NCBI RefSeq assembly: GCF_029167375.1
Contig: NZ_JARFTP010000016.1
Location: 35,740 to 99,739 of the forward strand
Length of the DNA stretch: 64,000 bases
DNA from: Tsukamurella sp. 8F
GTDB lineage: Bacteria; Actinomycetota; Actinomycetes; Mycobacteriales; Mycobacteriaceae
Direction: 5' to 3'
Shown here: piece by piece, positions 1 through 8,291 of the stretch
Position numbering within the stretch: position 1 is the first letter of the stretch
How the letters are laid out: every line of letters begins with the position of its first letter
Program-made: the position numbers and the translations under genes
The notes under the pieces: generated by a model
The model's input: only the letters and a program-made list of their open reading frames with translations
Databases searched by the model: none
Told to the model about the DNA's origin: nothing

Positions 1-13
1 CTCCGAGGACGCT

Positions 14-1258
14 ATGAGCACCAGCGAGACCACGGCCGCCGACGGCACCTCCCTGCCCGGCGCGCACCCGCAGCGCTGGGCGTACGGCCTGCTGCTCGTC
101 CTGCTCGGCCTCGCGCTGGGCGTATCGGCGCTCCCCTCCCCGCTCTACCCGATATACCAGGCCGAATGGGGGCTGACGCCGCTCACGACCACCGTCGTGT
201 TCGCGGTCTACGCGATCGGTGCGCTCGGTGCCGCGCTCACCGTCGGACCTGTTTCCGACGCCGTCGGCCGCAAGCCCGTGCTGATCGCCGCGGTCCTGGC
301 GATCACCGTCGGGATGGCGGTGTTCCTGGGTGCGACCACAGAGTGGCAGCTCCTGATCGCCCGCTTCCTGCACGGCGCGGCGATCGGCTCCATCACCGTG
401 GTCGCCGGGGCCGCTCTGCTGGACGTTCGACCGCACGACGGTCCCGCCAACGGCATGCGCGCCGGCGTTGCACTCAACGTCGGCATCGCCGTCACGGTGC
501 TGGGCGCTGCGGCGGCGGCGCAGTGGGCGCCCGCGCCGCTGCGCACACCGTTCGCCGCCGTCGAGCTGGTGGTGCTGGCGATCCTGGCGGCCGTGCTGGT
601 CCTGGTCGAGCCGCACACCGGGCGCACCGGCGGCCGCGTGCGGTTCCGACCGCCGACGGTCCCCCGCGTCATCAGCCGCGACTTCTGGTTCTCCGGTATC
701 GGCATCCTCGCGGCATGGTCGGTACTCGGCGTGTTCCTGAGCCTGTACCCCGCGCTCGCCGAGCACGCGACCGGCGTCGACTCGGCGATGTTCACGGGCG
801 CGGTCGTCGCCACCATGGCCGGCTCAGCCGCGCTGGCGCAGTGGATCGGCGGCCGGTACTCACCGTTGCCCACCGCGATCGTCGGTGACGCAGGGATGAT
901 CGTCAGCCTCGCCCTCGCGGTCGTGGCCGTGCACGTGGGGTCGGCCGCATTCGTGATCGCCGACGCCGCACTGCTCGGGGTGACCTTCGGGCTCGCGTTC
1001 GGCGGATCCCTGCGGCACCTGACCTCTGTGGCGCCCGACGACGCGCGCGGTCAGGTGATGAGCGCCTTCTACCTGCTCGGATACCTCGCCATGGGCATCC
1101 CCACGGTGATCGCCGGTTACCTGTCGACGACGTTCTCCACCGCCGCGGTCTTCCCCTGGTTCGCCGCCGCCGTAGGCATCGGCTGCCTGGTCGCCGGGCT
1201 GCTCGGCGCGCGCAGCCTGACGCGCACGGGCGCAGACTCCGCGTCTCGGCCGCGTTAG
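14..1258 (+). CDS. MFS drug/metabolite exporter
   Basis: A 414-residue inner-membrane protein of the major facilitator superfamily, probably a proton-driven exporter of the 12-helix type. After a short polar N-terminus, hydrophobic helices run the whole length. The loop between helices 2 and 3 carries the MFS signature A, seen as GPVSDAVGRKPVL around residues 77-89. A GAGGA ribosome site lies just before the ATG, so this start is well supported. The substrate cannot be deduced. The gene is alone on its strand and the window begins just upstream, so its regulator may lie outside. Confidence 0.88.
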   Translation: MSTSETTAADGTSLPGAHPQRWAYGLLLVLLGLALGVSALPSPLYPIYQAEWGLTPLTTTVVFAVYAIGALGAALTVGPVSDAVGRKPVLIAAVLAITVGMAVFLGATTEWQLLIARFLHGAAIGSITVVAGAALLDVRPHDGPANGMRAGVALNVGIAVTVLGAAAAAQWAPAPLRTPFAAVELVVLAILAAVLVLVEPHTGRTGGRVRFRPPTVPRVISRDFWFSGIGILAAWSVLGVFLSLYPALAEHATGVDSAMFTGAVVATMAGSAALAQWIGGRYSPLPTAIVGDAGMIVSLALAVVAVHVGSAAFVIADAALLGVTFGLAFGGSLRHLTSVAPDDARGQVMSAFYLLGYLAMGIPTVIAGYLSTTFSTAAVFPWFAAAVGIGCLVAGLLGARSLTRTGADSASRPR

Positions 1259-1352
1259 GTCCGCTGTCCTGTGACGCAGGCCGACGGACGTGCGACGACA
1301 GCGTCCGATTCGTTCATGACCCCGGGCCGTGTCAGCGCCTAGCGTCGAGCCC

Positions 1353-1751
1353 ATGCCCACACCACGACTCAACGCCATCGGGATCGTCGCAGACGATCTG
1401 CCCGCCAGCCTCGCCTTCTATCGGTCCTGCGGCCTCGACATCCCCGCCGAGGCCGACGCCGCACCCCACGTCGACGTCGCCCTGCCCGGTGGTGTGCGCC
1501 TGATGTTCGACGCGCTCACCACGGTGCACTCGTTCGACCCCGGCTGGACCCGTGCCGCGGGAGGCTCGTCACCCTTCGCGCTCGCCTTCGACTGCGGCGC
1601 ACCCCGGGATGTCGACGCGGTCGTGGCGGCTCTCGCGCGAGCGGGCCACCGCGTGCTGCACGAGCCGTGGGACGCGTTCTGGGGCCATCGCTACGCAAGC
1701 GTCCTCGACCCCGACGGCAATCAGGTCGACTTCTACGCGCCGCTCTCCTGA
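1353..1751 (+). CDS. VOC (glyoxalase/bleomycin-resistance fold) protein
   Basis: A 132-residue single-unit vicinal-oxygen-chelate protein. The first beta-alpha-beta unit is visible in NAIGIVADDLPASLAFY, and the C-terminal unit ends with SVLDPDGNQVDFYAP, the usual closing strand of the fold. Such proteins dimerise and act as metal-dependent isomerases, dioxygenases or antibiotic binders; nothing shows which. An in-frame GTG lies eight codons upstream at 1329, but the ATG at 1353 places the fold directly at the N-terminus. Its 3' end overlaps the tail of the convergent AraC gene by 19 bases. Confidence 0.8.
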   Translation: MPTPRLNAIGIVADDLPASLAFYRSCGLDIPAEADAAPHVDVALPGGVRLMFDALTTVHSFDPGWTRAAGGSSPFALAFDCGAPRDVDAVVAALARAGHRVLHEPWDAFWGHRYASVLDPDGNQVDFYAPLS

Positions 1752-2434
1752 TCGGGCCCCGCCGGCGGCGCGGCCGCGGGCCGGAAGTCCGCCGGCGACC
1801 GTCCCGTCAGCCGCCGGATGTCGCGATACATATGCGAGTAGTCGGCGTAGCCCACGCACGCGGCGGTGTCACTGAGCTCGGTACCCGCGCGCAGCTCGTC
1901 GAGCGCGCGGGTGGCGCGGAGCACGACCGCGAGCCGCTTGGGCCCGTAGCCGAAGACGCCGGTGGCACGGCGATGCAACTGGCGTTCGCCGAGGCCGAGG
2001 GTGGCCGCGATCCGCTCGGCCGGTACGCCCGCGACGAGTGCGCGCACCGTGGGCGCCACCCACGCGGGCGGCGCCACCTCGCCCGCCGCCGCGGCAACGG
2101 CATCATCGAGGGCGGCGCCGGCGAGGACCGATTCACGGACCGCGCGCGCCAGCTCGGGCCGTACATCGGCAAGCGGCACACGCTGATCGGTCAGTTCGCG
2201 CGCAGAGACCTGGAGTACCCCGGGTAGGACGCCCGGGTCGAACCGGATCCCGCGCACCACGTCGTCCCCGCCGACGGTCACAGAATGTGGCCGAGTATCG
2301 GGGCCCGCGAGCAGCACCGCGTCGCCGTCCCAGATGAGATCCATGCACCCGTCCGGGATGACGCCGACCGGGACTCCCACGACCCGCCGCTCCCAGCAGG
2401 TCGCCGGCAGCACCGCGGACGGAACATCGGTCAC
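1733..2434 (-). CDS. AraC-family transcriptional regulator
   Basis: A 233-residue regulator. The N-terminal half carries a small sensor domain in which PDGCMDLIW is recognisable from AraC proteins with a DUF6597-like sensor. The C-terminal AraC DNA-binding domain holds two helix-turn-helix units. The second contains the family signature around DTAACVGYADYSHMYRDIRR followed by GRSPADFR. The ligand and target are unknown. It is convergent with the VOC gene and overlaps it by 19 bases, and it could regulate neighbouring genes. Confidence 0.85.
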   Translation of the reverse strand: MTDVPSAVLPATCWERRVVGVPVGVIPDGCMDLIWDGDAVLLAGPDTRPHSVTVGGDDVVRGIRFDPGVLPGVLQVSARELTDQRVPLADVRPELARAVRESVLAGAALDDAVAAAAGEVAPPAWVAPTVRALVAGVPAERIAATLGLGERQLHRRATGVFGYGPKRLAVVLRATRALDELRAGTELSDTAACVGYADYSHMYRDIRRLTGRSPADFRPAAAPPAGPDQESGA

Positions 2435-2478
2435 GCCCGCAGATTACGCGTCCGGTTCTCGACCGGTAGGGCGCTCGC

Positions 2479-3723
2479 TCAGTTCTCGACCGGGAGCGCG
2501 CTCCCGGCGACCCACGTCGACCATGGCACCGACCAGTCGCCGTTCTGGTACAGCTGCAGCGGCGCGCCGCCGGTGTTGCGTACCTCGACGATGTCGCCGG
2601 GCACGCTTATCCCGTAGAACCACTGTGCGTTGGCGGGACTCAGATTGAGGCACCCGTGCGAGGTGTCCGTGTTGCCCTGCGCCCACACGGTCGACTCGAG
2701 GGCGTGCAGGTAGATCCCGTCGTTACTGATGCGGGTGGCCCAGTTGATCGCCTCCTTGTACCCGAGGCGCGAATTGATAGGTAGTCCGTAGGTCGAGGAA
2801 TCCATGATCACGGGGTTCGCCTTGTCGAGAACCGTGTAGATACCGCGCTGCGTCCAGAAGGTCAGTGTCTGGCCGTTGACGGTCTCGGTGCCGCCGCGGC
2901 CCATCGACGTCGGCATGGTGCGCACCAGTGCCCCGTTGACGTACACCTGCACCTGCTTGGTGTTGTCGTCGGCGATCGAGACGTGCGATTCGCCGATGCG
3001 GAACGAGATCGACTGGTCCTCCTGCCCCCACAGGCCGGGGCTGACCTCCTTGCCGAACACCTTCGCGGTGATGCTGATCTGCGTGCCCGGTCGGTAGTAC
3101 TCCTGCGGCCGCCAGTGCATAGTCGAATCGCTGGCCCAGTACCAGGCGCCGGTCACATGCGGCGTGGTCTCGACTGTGACGAGCTTCTGCGCCGCGGCGC
3201 GGTCCGAGATCGACTCGTCCCAGTGCAGTACGACGACCTGCCCGACGCCGTACGTCGCGCCGTCGTTGAGCGAGTTGCCGGATGTGTTCTCGAAGTACGG
3301 CAACGTCATATTGGGCGGCTTGACCGTGGTGAACGTGGCGGTCTTGGTGCGGTCCTTGCCCAGGGTCTGGTACTTCACCGTCGCCGTGTACTGCGTGGAG
3401 TACTTGAGCGGGCCGTTGGACTTCCACGACAGCCGGTCCGACGAGATCTCACCCTCGAGCGGTGCGCCCTGCGGGTCCGCCACCGTGACGGTGTCGAACG
3501 TAGCCTTCGCGATGCCGATCGAGATCGACGAGAGCGGATTGATCTCCACGGCCGCGTCGGCGGGCTTGAACGTGACGACTGCCGGGTCCGGCGGCTCGGT
3601 CGTGGTCGTCGCCGGACTACCGGACCTACCTGCCTTCTCGGAGCCCCCGATCGTGCAGGCCGTGAGCGGGATCGCGGCGGCTATGCCGAGCAAGACGCTG
3701 CGGCGGTGCACCCTCTGTGCCAT
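2479..3723 (-). CDS. L,D-transpeptidase lipoprotein (LdtMt2-like)
   Basis: A 414-residue cell-wall enzyme that makes 3-3 crosslinks in peptidoglycan, acting outside the membrane. The signal peptide ends in the lipobox LTAC with Cys23, so it should be lipid-anchored. Residues about 50-250 form the two immunoglobulin-like domains of mycobacterial Ldt proteins. The YkuD catalytic domain follows, with His340 and the nucleophile motif SHGCLN at residues 355-360 (Cys358). An aromatic C-terminal extension follows. The reading frame stays open 37 codons upstream, but the ATG at 3723 has a GAGAGG site and gives a proper lipoprotein signal. Length and order match LdtMt2 (about 408 residues). Confidence 0.95.
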   Translation of the reverse strand: MAQRVHRRSVLLGIAAAIPLTACTIGGSEKAGRSGSPATTTTEPPDPAVVTFKPADAAVEINPLSSISIGIAKATFDTVTVADPQGAPLEGEISSDRLSWKSNGPLKYSTQYTATVKYQTLGKDRTKTATFTTVKPPNMTLPYFENTSGNSLNDGATYGVGQVVVLHWDESISDRAAAQKLVTVETTPHVTGAWYWASDSTMHWRPQEYYRPGTQISITAKVFGKEVSPGLWGQEDQSISFRIGESHVSIADDNTKQVQVYVNGALVRTMPTSMGRGGTETVNGQTLTFWTQRGIYTVLDKANPVIMDSSTYGLPINSRLGYKEAINWATRISNDGIYLHALESTVWAQGNTDTSHGCLNLSPANAQWFYGISVPGDIVEVRNTGGAPLQLYQNGDWSVPWSTWVAGSALPVEN

Positions 3724-3781
3724 GTACCTCTCGTTCCATCCGCGGTCGAAGAAACCGTGGTCGCAGTCTACTAAGCACTGC

Positions 3782-4420
3782 TCAATTCGGCTGTTCCGAC
3801 GCTCGGTAGCGCTCGCGGTGGACGGCATCGGCAAGCGGCCGCCTGTCCCGCCAGCCGAACCGCTCGAGATCGGGCACCCGCTGGAACTCGGTCACCGGCC
3901 CGACGCACAGCCAGGCCACCACGTGCATGTGTGCGGGCAGTCCGACCAGCTCCTTGACGGCGTCCTCGTGGTAGAAGGACACCCAGCCGACGCCGATCCG
4001 CTCGGACGTCGCGGCCAACCACAGGTTCTGTATCGCGAGCGCGACGGACAGGTGCCCCGTCTCGTCGACCGTGTGGCGACCCAGGATGTTCGGGCCACCG
4101 CGGGTCGGGTCGTACGTGACGACCACGCCGGTGCCCGAGCTCTCGATGCCCTGCACGTTGATCGGTTCGAACTTCTCGCGCCGTTCCGGGGGGAGCGAGT
4201 CGGCGAAGTCGGTGCGGCACCGCTCGACGTGGTCGGCGAACGCCTCCAACGTGGCGGGGTCCTGCACTACGACGAAGTCCCACGGCTGCGTATTGCCGAC
4301 GCTGGGCGCGCTGTGGGCGGCACCGAGCAGCCGCGTGAGGGTCTGGTCGTCGATCATCTCGCCGCTGAACTCGTTCCGGACGTCCCGGCGCGCGGCGATC
4401 GCCGCGAACACGCCCATCAT
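3782..4420 (-). CDS. bluB: 5,6-dimethylbenzimidazole synthase BluB (nitroreductase fold)
   Basis: A 212-residue flavin enzyme expected to cleave reduced FMN to 5,6-dimethylbenzimidazole, the lower ligand of vitamin B12. The BluB pattern is present: RRDVR near the N-terminus, SVGNTQPWDF for flavin binding, GVGWVSFY, and the C-terminal run with GPVTEF, P-L and GWRDRRPL. Generic nitroreductases lack the RRDVR start. The start codon overlaps the stop of the GNAT gene by four bases, so the two are translationally coupled. An alternative start is the second ATG, one codon in. Confidence 0.88.
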   Translation of the reverse strand: MMGVFAAIAARRDVRNEFSGEMIDDQTLTRLLGAAHSAPSVGNTQPWDFVVVQDPATLEAFADHVERCRTDFADSLPPERREKFEPINVQGIESSGTGVVVTYDPTRGGPNILGRHTVDETGHLSVALAIQNLWLAATSERIGVGWVSFYHEDAVKELVGLPAHMHVVAWLCVGPVTEFQRVPDLERFGWRDRRPLADAVHRERYRASEQPN

Positions 4421-4911
4421 CGCGCAGCCCCGTTGGGCGCCTGCCCGGCGAGCGCGGCGAGGGCGTCACCGGTCAGCCGCTGCGCGGTCCACTCGTCCAT
4501 CCCCACGGCGCCGATCGACCGGTAGAACCCGATCGCCGGCGAGTTCCAGTCGAGCACCGACCACTCGCAGCGGCTGTAGCCGTTCTCGACGCACACCGCG
4601 GCGAGCGTGGCGAGCAGCGCCTTCCCGTGCCCCGCCGCACGGGCGTGCGGGCGCACGTAGAGGTCCTCTAGGTAGACACCGTGCGTACCGGTCCATGTAG
4701 AGAAGCTGCGGAACCACAGGGCCATCCCGACGACGTCCCCGCCCTCGTCTACTGCCACGTGCGCGAACACCGCGGGGTGCTCCCCGAACAGCGCAGCGCG
4801 CAACTGCTCGGCGGTGGCCTGCGCGGCGTCCGGTTCCCTCTCGTACTCGGCGAGTTCGCGGATCATCGCGAGCATCTCGGGGACGTCGGCTTCGGCGGCG
4901 GCGCGGATCAC
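4417..4911 (-). CDS. GNAT acetyltransferase, diamine-acetyltransferase-like
   Basis: A 164-residue GNAT-fold enzyme using acetyl-CoA. YLEDLYVRPHARAAGHGKAL is the motif A strand and pyrophosphate loop, and closely resembles spermidine/spermine N1-acetyltransferase proteins. The later DWNSPAIGFYRSIGA is motif B. Polyamines or other small amines are therefore plausible substrates, but this is inference. It starts with GTG. It lies between the upstream TetR gene (25-base gap) and bluB (four-base overlap), so all three should form one mRNA. Confidence 0.85.
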   Translation of the reverse strand: MIRAAAEADVPEMLAMIRELAEYEREPDAAQATAEQLRAALFGEHPAVFAHVAVDEGGDVVGMALWFRSFSTWTGTHGVYLEDLYVRPHARAAGHGKALLATLAAVCVENGYSRCEWSVLDWNSPAIGFYRSIGAVGMDEWTAQRLTGDALAALAGQAPNGAAR

Positions 4912-4936
4912 CCGGTCAGCGTATGCGAGCGCCGCG

Positions 4937-5542
4937 CTACTCGGACGTCGGCTGGCTGTGGGCCGTGATGGCGGGCATCAGGCAGTCACGGACGACGACA
5001 CGGGCGGTGTAGGGATCGTCGGGGGTGATGAGGCCGTCGGGCGCGAGGCACACCGAATGGCCTATTCGCGCAAAGATCTCGGCGACCGGCTTGGGATCGA
5101 ACTGCGGGAGCTGCCCCGAGTCCTGGAAACGCACGATGATGTTCGCCGCGAACGTGCGGCCGATCTCGATCAGCAACGCGCCGCCCTGCGCGATCATCGG
5201 TAGGCCGACCACGACGTTACCGTCGCCGATGCCGCGGATCAGGGGCCTCTGGTTGGCCTCCCGCAGGAACGCGACGAAGCCCTCGGTGAGCGCCTCCTCG
5301 ACCGTGGGCAGGCCCACGATCTGCTGCTCGATGACCCTCAGTAGCTGCTCGGCCTCGTACCGGATCGCCTGCTGGACCAGGTTGTCCTTGCGGTTGAACC
5401 GCCGGTAGACCGTCGCGACGCCGATGCCCGCAACAGACGCGACCTGCTCCATAGTCGTGCGGGCGATTCCGACGCTGCCGATGCTCGAAACCGCCGCGGA
5501 GAGGATGCTCTGCGACGTCTGATCGTTCTTGGCCGGACTCAC
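4937..5542 (-). CDS. TetR-family repressor
   Basis: A 201-residue one-component regulator. The N-terminal helix-turn-helix is clear in VASVAGIGVATVYRRF, preceded by the usual ILSAAVSSIGSVGIARTT helix. The rest is a helical ligand-binding and dimerisation domain with no assignable ligand. The frame stays open far upstream to about 6307, but homology begins only at the GTG at 5542, taken as the start; the ribosome site there is weak. It is first in the tetR-GNAT-bluB operon and divergent from the PaiB-like gene, so the 123-base gap between them is the likely operator region. Confidence 0.85.
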   Translation of the reverse strand: MSPAKNDQTSQSILSAAVSSIGSVGIARTTMEQVASVAGIGVATVYRRFNRKDNLVQQAIRYEAEQLLRVIEQQIVGLPTVEEALTEGFVAFLREANQRPLIRGIGDGNVVVGLPMIAQGGALLIEIGRTFAANIIVRFQDSGQLPQFDPKPVAEIFARIGHSVCLAPDGLITPDDPYTARVVVRDCLMPAITAHSQPTSE

Positions 5543-5665
5543 GCCACCGGAGTTTAGTCTTCCGCGCGCCCGAATCCCCCACAAGCGGCGCGAACCCGAT
5601 TCGCCGCCGCGTGTCCGCGCGCGAATCGCGTTGCGATAGGGCCCACGGCTACCTAGGGTCCGATC

Positions 5666-6298
5666 ATGCCCGGCCCGATGTACGTACCCGCACCGAACCG
5701 CACGACCGACTCTCACGCGCGCGAGCTCGTCGCGGCCGCGGCGATCGGGACCTTGTTCACCGCACCGGACCCCGCGGACCCACTCGCCCTGTACGCCAGC
5801 ACCGTCCCCGTCCTGTGGGACGGCGACGAGGTCCTGCTCCATCTCGCGCGTGCGAACCCACAGGTCCGGACTCTGGACGCGAGCGCATGCCTGCTGGTCG
5901 TGACGGGCCCGGACGGGTACGTGTCGCCGTCCTACTACCCCTCGAAGCGCGAGCACGGGCGCGTGGTCCCCACATGGAACTACAGCGAGGTGCAACTGCG
6001 CGGACGCGCCACCGTCGTCGACGGGAAGGAGGCCGTGCGAGACGTCGTGGAGCGGCTGACGGGGCGGCATGAGACACCGCGCGCCGATCCGTGGCGCGTC
6101 GACGACGCCCCGGAGCCGTACATCGAACAGCAGCTGCGCGCCATCGTCGGCGTGCGGATCGCGATCACGGACGTGCGCGCGAAGGCGAAGTGGAGCCAGA
6201 GCCGGTCCGGGGCCGATGTCGACGGTGTACTCGACGGTCTGGCCGCTGACGGCTCGCCCGCCGCGCTCGCGGAGATGCGCCGGGCGAACGAGCGGTGA
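5666..6298 (+). CDS. PaiB-like FMN-binding protein
   Basis: A 210-residue split-barrel flavoprotein of the PaiB family, related to pyridoxamine-phosphate oxidases. Visible family marks are MYVPAPNR at the N-terminus, GPDGYVSPSYYPSK in the middle, VPTWNY, and KAKWSQSR near the end. In Bacillus PaiB is linked to polyamine acetylation, which is notable beside the divergent diamine-acetyltransferase-like gene. PaiB proteins usually begin at the MY residue, so an ATG at 5678 is an alternative, but AGGG before 5666 supports the longer form. Confidence 0.85.
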   Translation: MPGPMYVPAPNRTTDSHARELVAAAAIGTLFTAPDPADPLALYASTVPVLWDGDEVLLHLARANPQVRTLDASACLLVVTGPDGYVSPSYYPSKREHGRVVPTWNYSEVQLRGRATVVDGKEAVRDVVERLTGRHETPRADPWRVDDAPEPYIEQQLRAIVGVRIAITDVRAKAKWSQSRSGADVDGVLDGLAADGSPAALAEMRRANER

Positions 6299-6338
6299 CG
6301 GGGCCATGTGATCGACAGCGCGCCACTACTATCGCGCC

Positions 6339-7430
6339 ATGGCCCTCCCTCTCGCGAGACTCCTCCATGCAGTCGGCACGAAGGTGCCCGCACCGGTCCT
6401 CGCCCGCGCCGCGCAGGCGGTGTTCGCGCTGCCCGAGCCGGTCAGACGCCGGCTCGGAACGCGGCGTCGCATCGACGGTCACGAGCTGAACCTGGACTCC
6501 CAGCTCGTCCTGTTCCTCCTGCGGCTGCAGGGCGTGGACGGACTGATCGGACCGGGTTCGCTCGCGCAGCAGCGGGAATCGATGGTGCGGCTGTCGGCCT
6601 CCGTCGGCGGGCATACACCCGGTGTCACGACGCGGGCGATGACCGTGGACGGTGCGGACGGGCCGCTGCCCGCGCGGCTGTACACCCCGTCGGCAGCGGC
6701 GCAGAAGTCACCGCTCATAGTCTTCTTCCACGGCGGCGGGTTCGTGCTCGGCGATCTCGACTCGCACGACGCACCGTGCCGCTACATCGCAGCCAACGCT
6801 GGCGCACGAGTGCTGGCCGTCGACTACCGGCTTGCGCCCGAGCACCCCTTCCCGGCCGCCGCCGACGACGCCGTGGCCGCGACCGCGTGGGCGCTCGCGA
6901 ATGCAGATAGGCTCGGCGCCGATCCGGCCGCCGTTGCCGTGTGCGGCGACAGCGCGGGCGGGAACCTGGCCGGAGTCGCCGCTCGCGAGCTGTCCCTCGC
7001 GGACGCGCCGCGGCCCGCGGCGGCGCTGCTGTTCTATCCGGTGACCGGATACGACCCCGAACTCGCGAGCCGGGACACGTTCGCCGACGGCTTCTTCCTC
7101 ACACGGCGCGACATCGATTCTTTCGCCGACCAATACACACCGGATCTCGAGACGCGCGACGATCCCCGCACCGATCTTCTGCACGCGGACGGTCTCGCAG
7201 GAATGCCGCGCACACACGTCGTCGTGGCAGGCTTCGATCCGCTCCGCGACGAGGGCCTCCGCTTTGCGGAACGGCTCAGTCAAGCGGGTGTGGACGTGAC
7301 TTCCACCACCGAATCGGGCGCAATCCACGGCTTCATCAGCATGCTCGGCGTCAGTGAAACCGCACGTGCGGCAGTCGACGAGGCCGTCGAGGTACTGCGC
7401 GCGGCGCTCGGCAATGCGGCCCGCAAGTGA
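6339..7430 (+). CDS. HSL-family alpha/beta hydrolase (esterase/lipase)
   Basis: A 363-residue carboxylesterase of the hormone-sensitive-lipase family, close to mycobacterial Lip esterases. The oxyanion-hole motif HGGGF is at residues 131-135. The nucleophile elbow GDSAGG places Ser205. The acid is in the FDPLRDEG stretch and the catalytic His in AIHGF. An N-terminal cap of about 100 residues precedes the core. No signal peptide is seen, so it is probably cytosolic or loosely wall-associated. It is monocistronic, and the small RNA region follows it. Confidence 0.92.
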   Translation: MALPLARLLHAVGTKVPAPVLARAAQAVFALPEPVRRRLGTRRRIDGHELNLDSQLVLFLLRLQGVDGLIGPGSLAQQRESMVRLSASVGGHTPGVTTRAMTVDGADGPLPARLYTPSAAAQKSPLIVFFHGGGFVLGDLDSHDAPCRYIAANAGARVLAVDYRLAPEHPFPAAADDAVAATAWALANADRLGADPAAVAVCGDSAGGNLAGVAARELSLADAPRPAAALLFYPVTGYDPELASRDTFADGFFLTRRDIDSFADQYTPDLETRDDPRTDLLHADGLAGMPRTHVVVAGFDPLRDEGLRFAERLSQAGVDVTSTTESGAIHGFISMLGVSETARAAVDEAVEVLRAALGNAARK

Positions 7431-7467
7431 CACGCTCAGATTAGTTCCGCCGAAAAGTGGCGCACGT

Positions 7468-7487
7468 ACGCGTACGCGTCCTATGGT
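7468..7487 (+). promoter_or_regulatory. candidate promoter with palindrome for the 6C RNA
   Basis: A TATGGT hexamer at 7482-7487 could serve as the -10 box of the downstream small RNA, giving a start near 7494. Directly before it, at 7468-7479, is a perfect 12-base palindrome, ACGCGTACGCGT, lying in the promoter spacer where a repressor could bind. No good -35 box is visible. The 63 bases from the esterase stop to the RNA contain nothing else recognisable. Confidence 0.35.
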
Positions 7488-7494
7488 GGGTGAT

Positions 7495-7610
7495 GCGAGC
7501 CGCCATATGACGTCTCCCCCCACGTCGGTGGCCGCATTTGATTGAGCCTTGATATCGGTTCCCCCTCCTCCCCCCATTTCGGGAACCGATATCAAGGCCT
7601 TTCTCTTTCT
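7495..7610 (+). ncRNA. 6C small RNA (actinobacterial, two C6-loop hairpins)
   Basis: Two stem-loops each expose exactly six consecutive cytosines in the loop, the defining feature of the 6C RNA family. Hairpin 1 pairs GACGT (7509-7513) with ACGTC (7522-7526), with CCAT/GTGG pairing below and the C6 run at 7516-7521. Hairpin 2 is an 18-bp perfect stem, 7546-7563 with 7581-7598, with the C6 run at 7570-7575. It is followed by a pyrimidine tract, 7599-7610, so it also serves as the terminator. In mycobacteria 6C (B11) is thought to base-pair through its C-rich loops with G-rich mRNAs. Ends are estimated. The 138 bases after it, up to sigC, show nothing clear. Confidence 0.82.
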
Positions 7611-7748
7611 AGGGTCCTGAGCGGCTCTATACAGGCGACTCCGGTCGGCCGCGCCGTATTCGGGACACCGGACCCGCAGCAGTTGGATCGGCATCGCCGA
7701 CCAGCGGCGATTCCCGCCGTGGTCCGCCGGTGGCATACCCTGGACGGC

Positions 7749-8291
7749 ATGCAGGACCAGGTCACCGAGCTCGCGGTCTCCGCGCAGCGCGGAGACAACC
7801 GGGCACTGACCGCTTTCATCGCCGCGACCCAGCACGAAGTACGCCGGTTCTGCGCGCATCTCTCCGACCCCACGCACGCCGAGGATCTCGCGCAGGAGAC
7901 CTACCTGCGCGCGATCACGGCGCTCCCGTCGTTCCGCCGCGGCTCGTCGGCGCGCACCTGGCTGTTGGCGATCGCGCGGCGCACCGTCGCCGACCATCTG
8001 CGCGCGGCCGCCGCCCGTCCCCGGCTCGCCGCGGCGGACTGGCGCGCGGCGCTCGACGAGCGCCGCACTGTCACCGGGCCCGCGCCCCTGGTCGAGGCGC
8101 GGCTGCTGCTCGAATCCCTCGATCGCGAGCGCCGCGAGGCACTCGTCCTGACGCAGGCGTTCGGGCTGACCTACGCCGAGGCGGCCGACGTGTGCGGCTG
8201 CCCGGTCGGCACCATCCGCTCGCGCGTGGCCCGTGCACGGGAACAACTCGTCGCGCAGCAGCATTCGGCGTCCCAGGAAGCGACGGCATGA
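7749..8291 (+). CDS. sigC: ECF sigma factor SigC
   Basis: A 180-residue extracytoplasmic-function sigma factor. Region 2 (about residues 10-85) contains the -10-melting segment with [11 protein letters not shown] and [12 protein letters not shown]. Region 4 (about 115-165) contains the helix-turn-helix [16 protein letters not shown]. These stretches match Mycobacterium tuberculosis SigC nearly word for word. In M. tuberculosis, SigC is tied to copper acquisition and CtpB; here its stop overlaps the start of a CtpA/CtpB-like gene in ATGA. No anti-sigma gene follows directly, but a zinc-finger membrane protein lies 3.4 kb away. The ATG at 7749 fits family length. Confidence 0.93.
   Translation: MQDQVTELAVSAQRGDNRALTAFIAATQHEVRRFCAHLSDPTHAEDLAQETYLRAITALPSFRRGSSARTWLLAIARRTVADHLRAAAARPRLAAADWRAALDERRTVTGPAPLVEARLLLESLDRERREALVLTQAFGLTYAEAADVCGCPVGTIRSRVARAREQLVAQQHSASQEATA

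Noticed and set aside
7546..7598. 18-bp hairpin read as a plain terminator of the esterase gene
   Set aside because: The C6 loop and a second upstream hairpin with a C6 loop make a 6C RNA a better explanation; it still terminates transcription.
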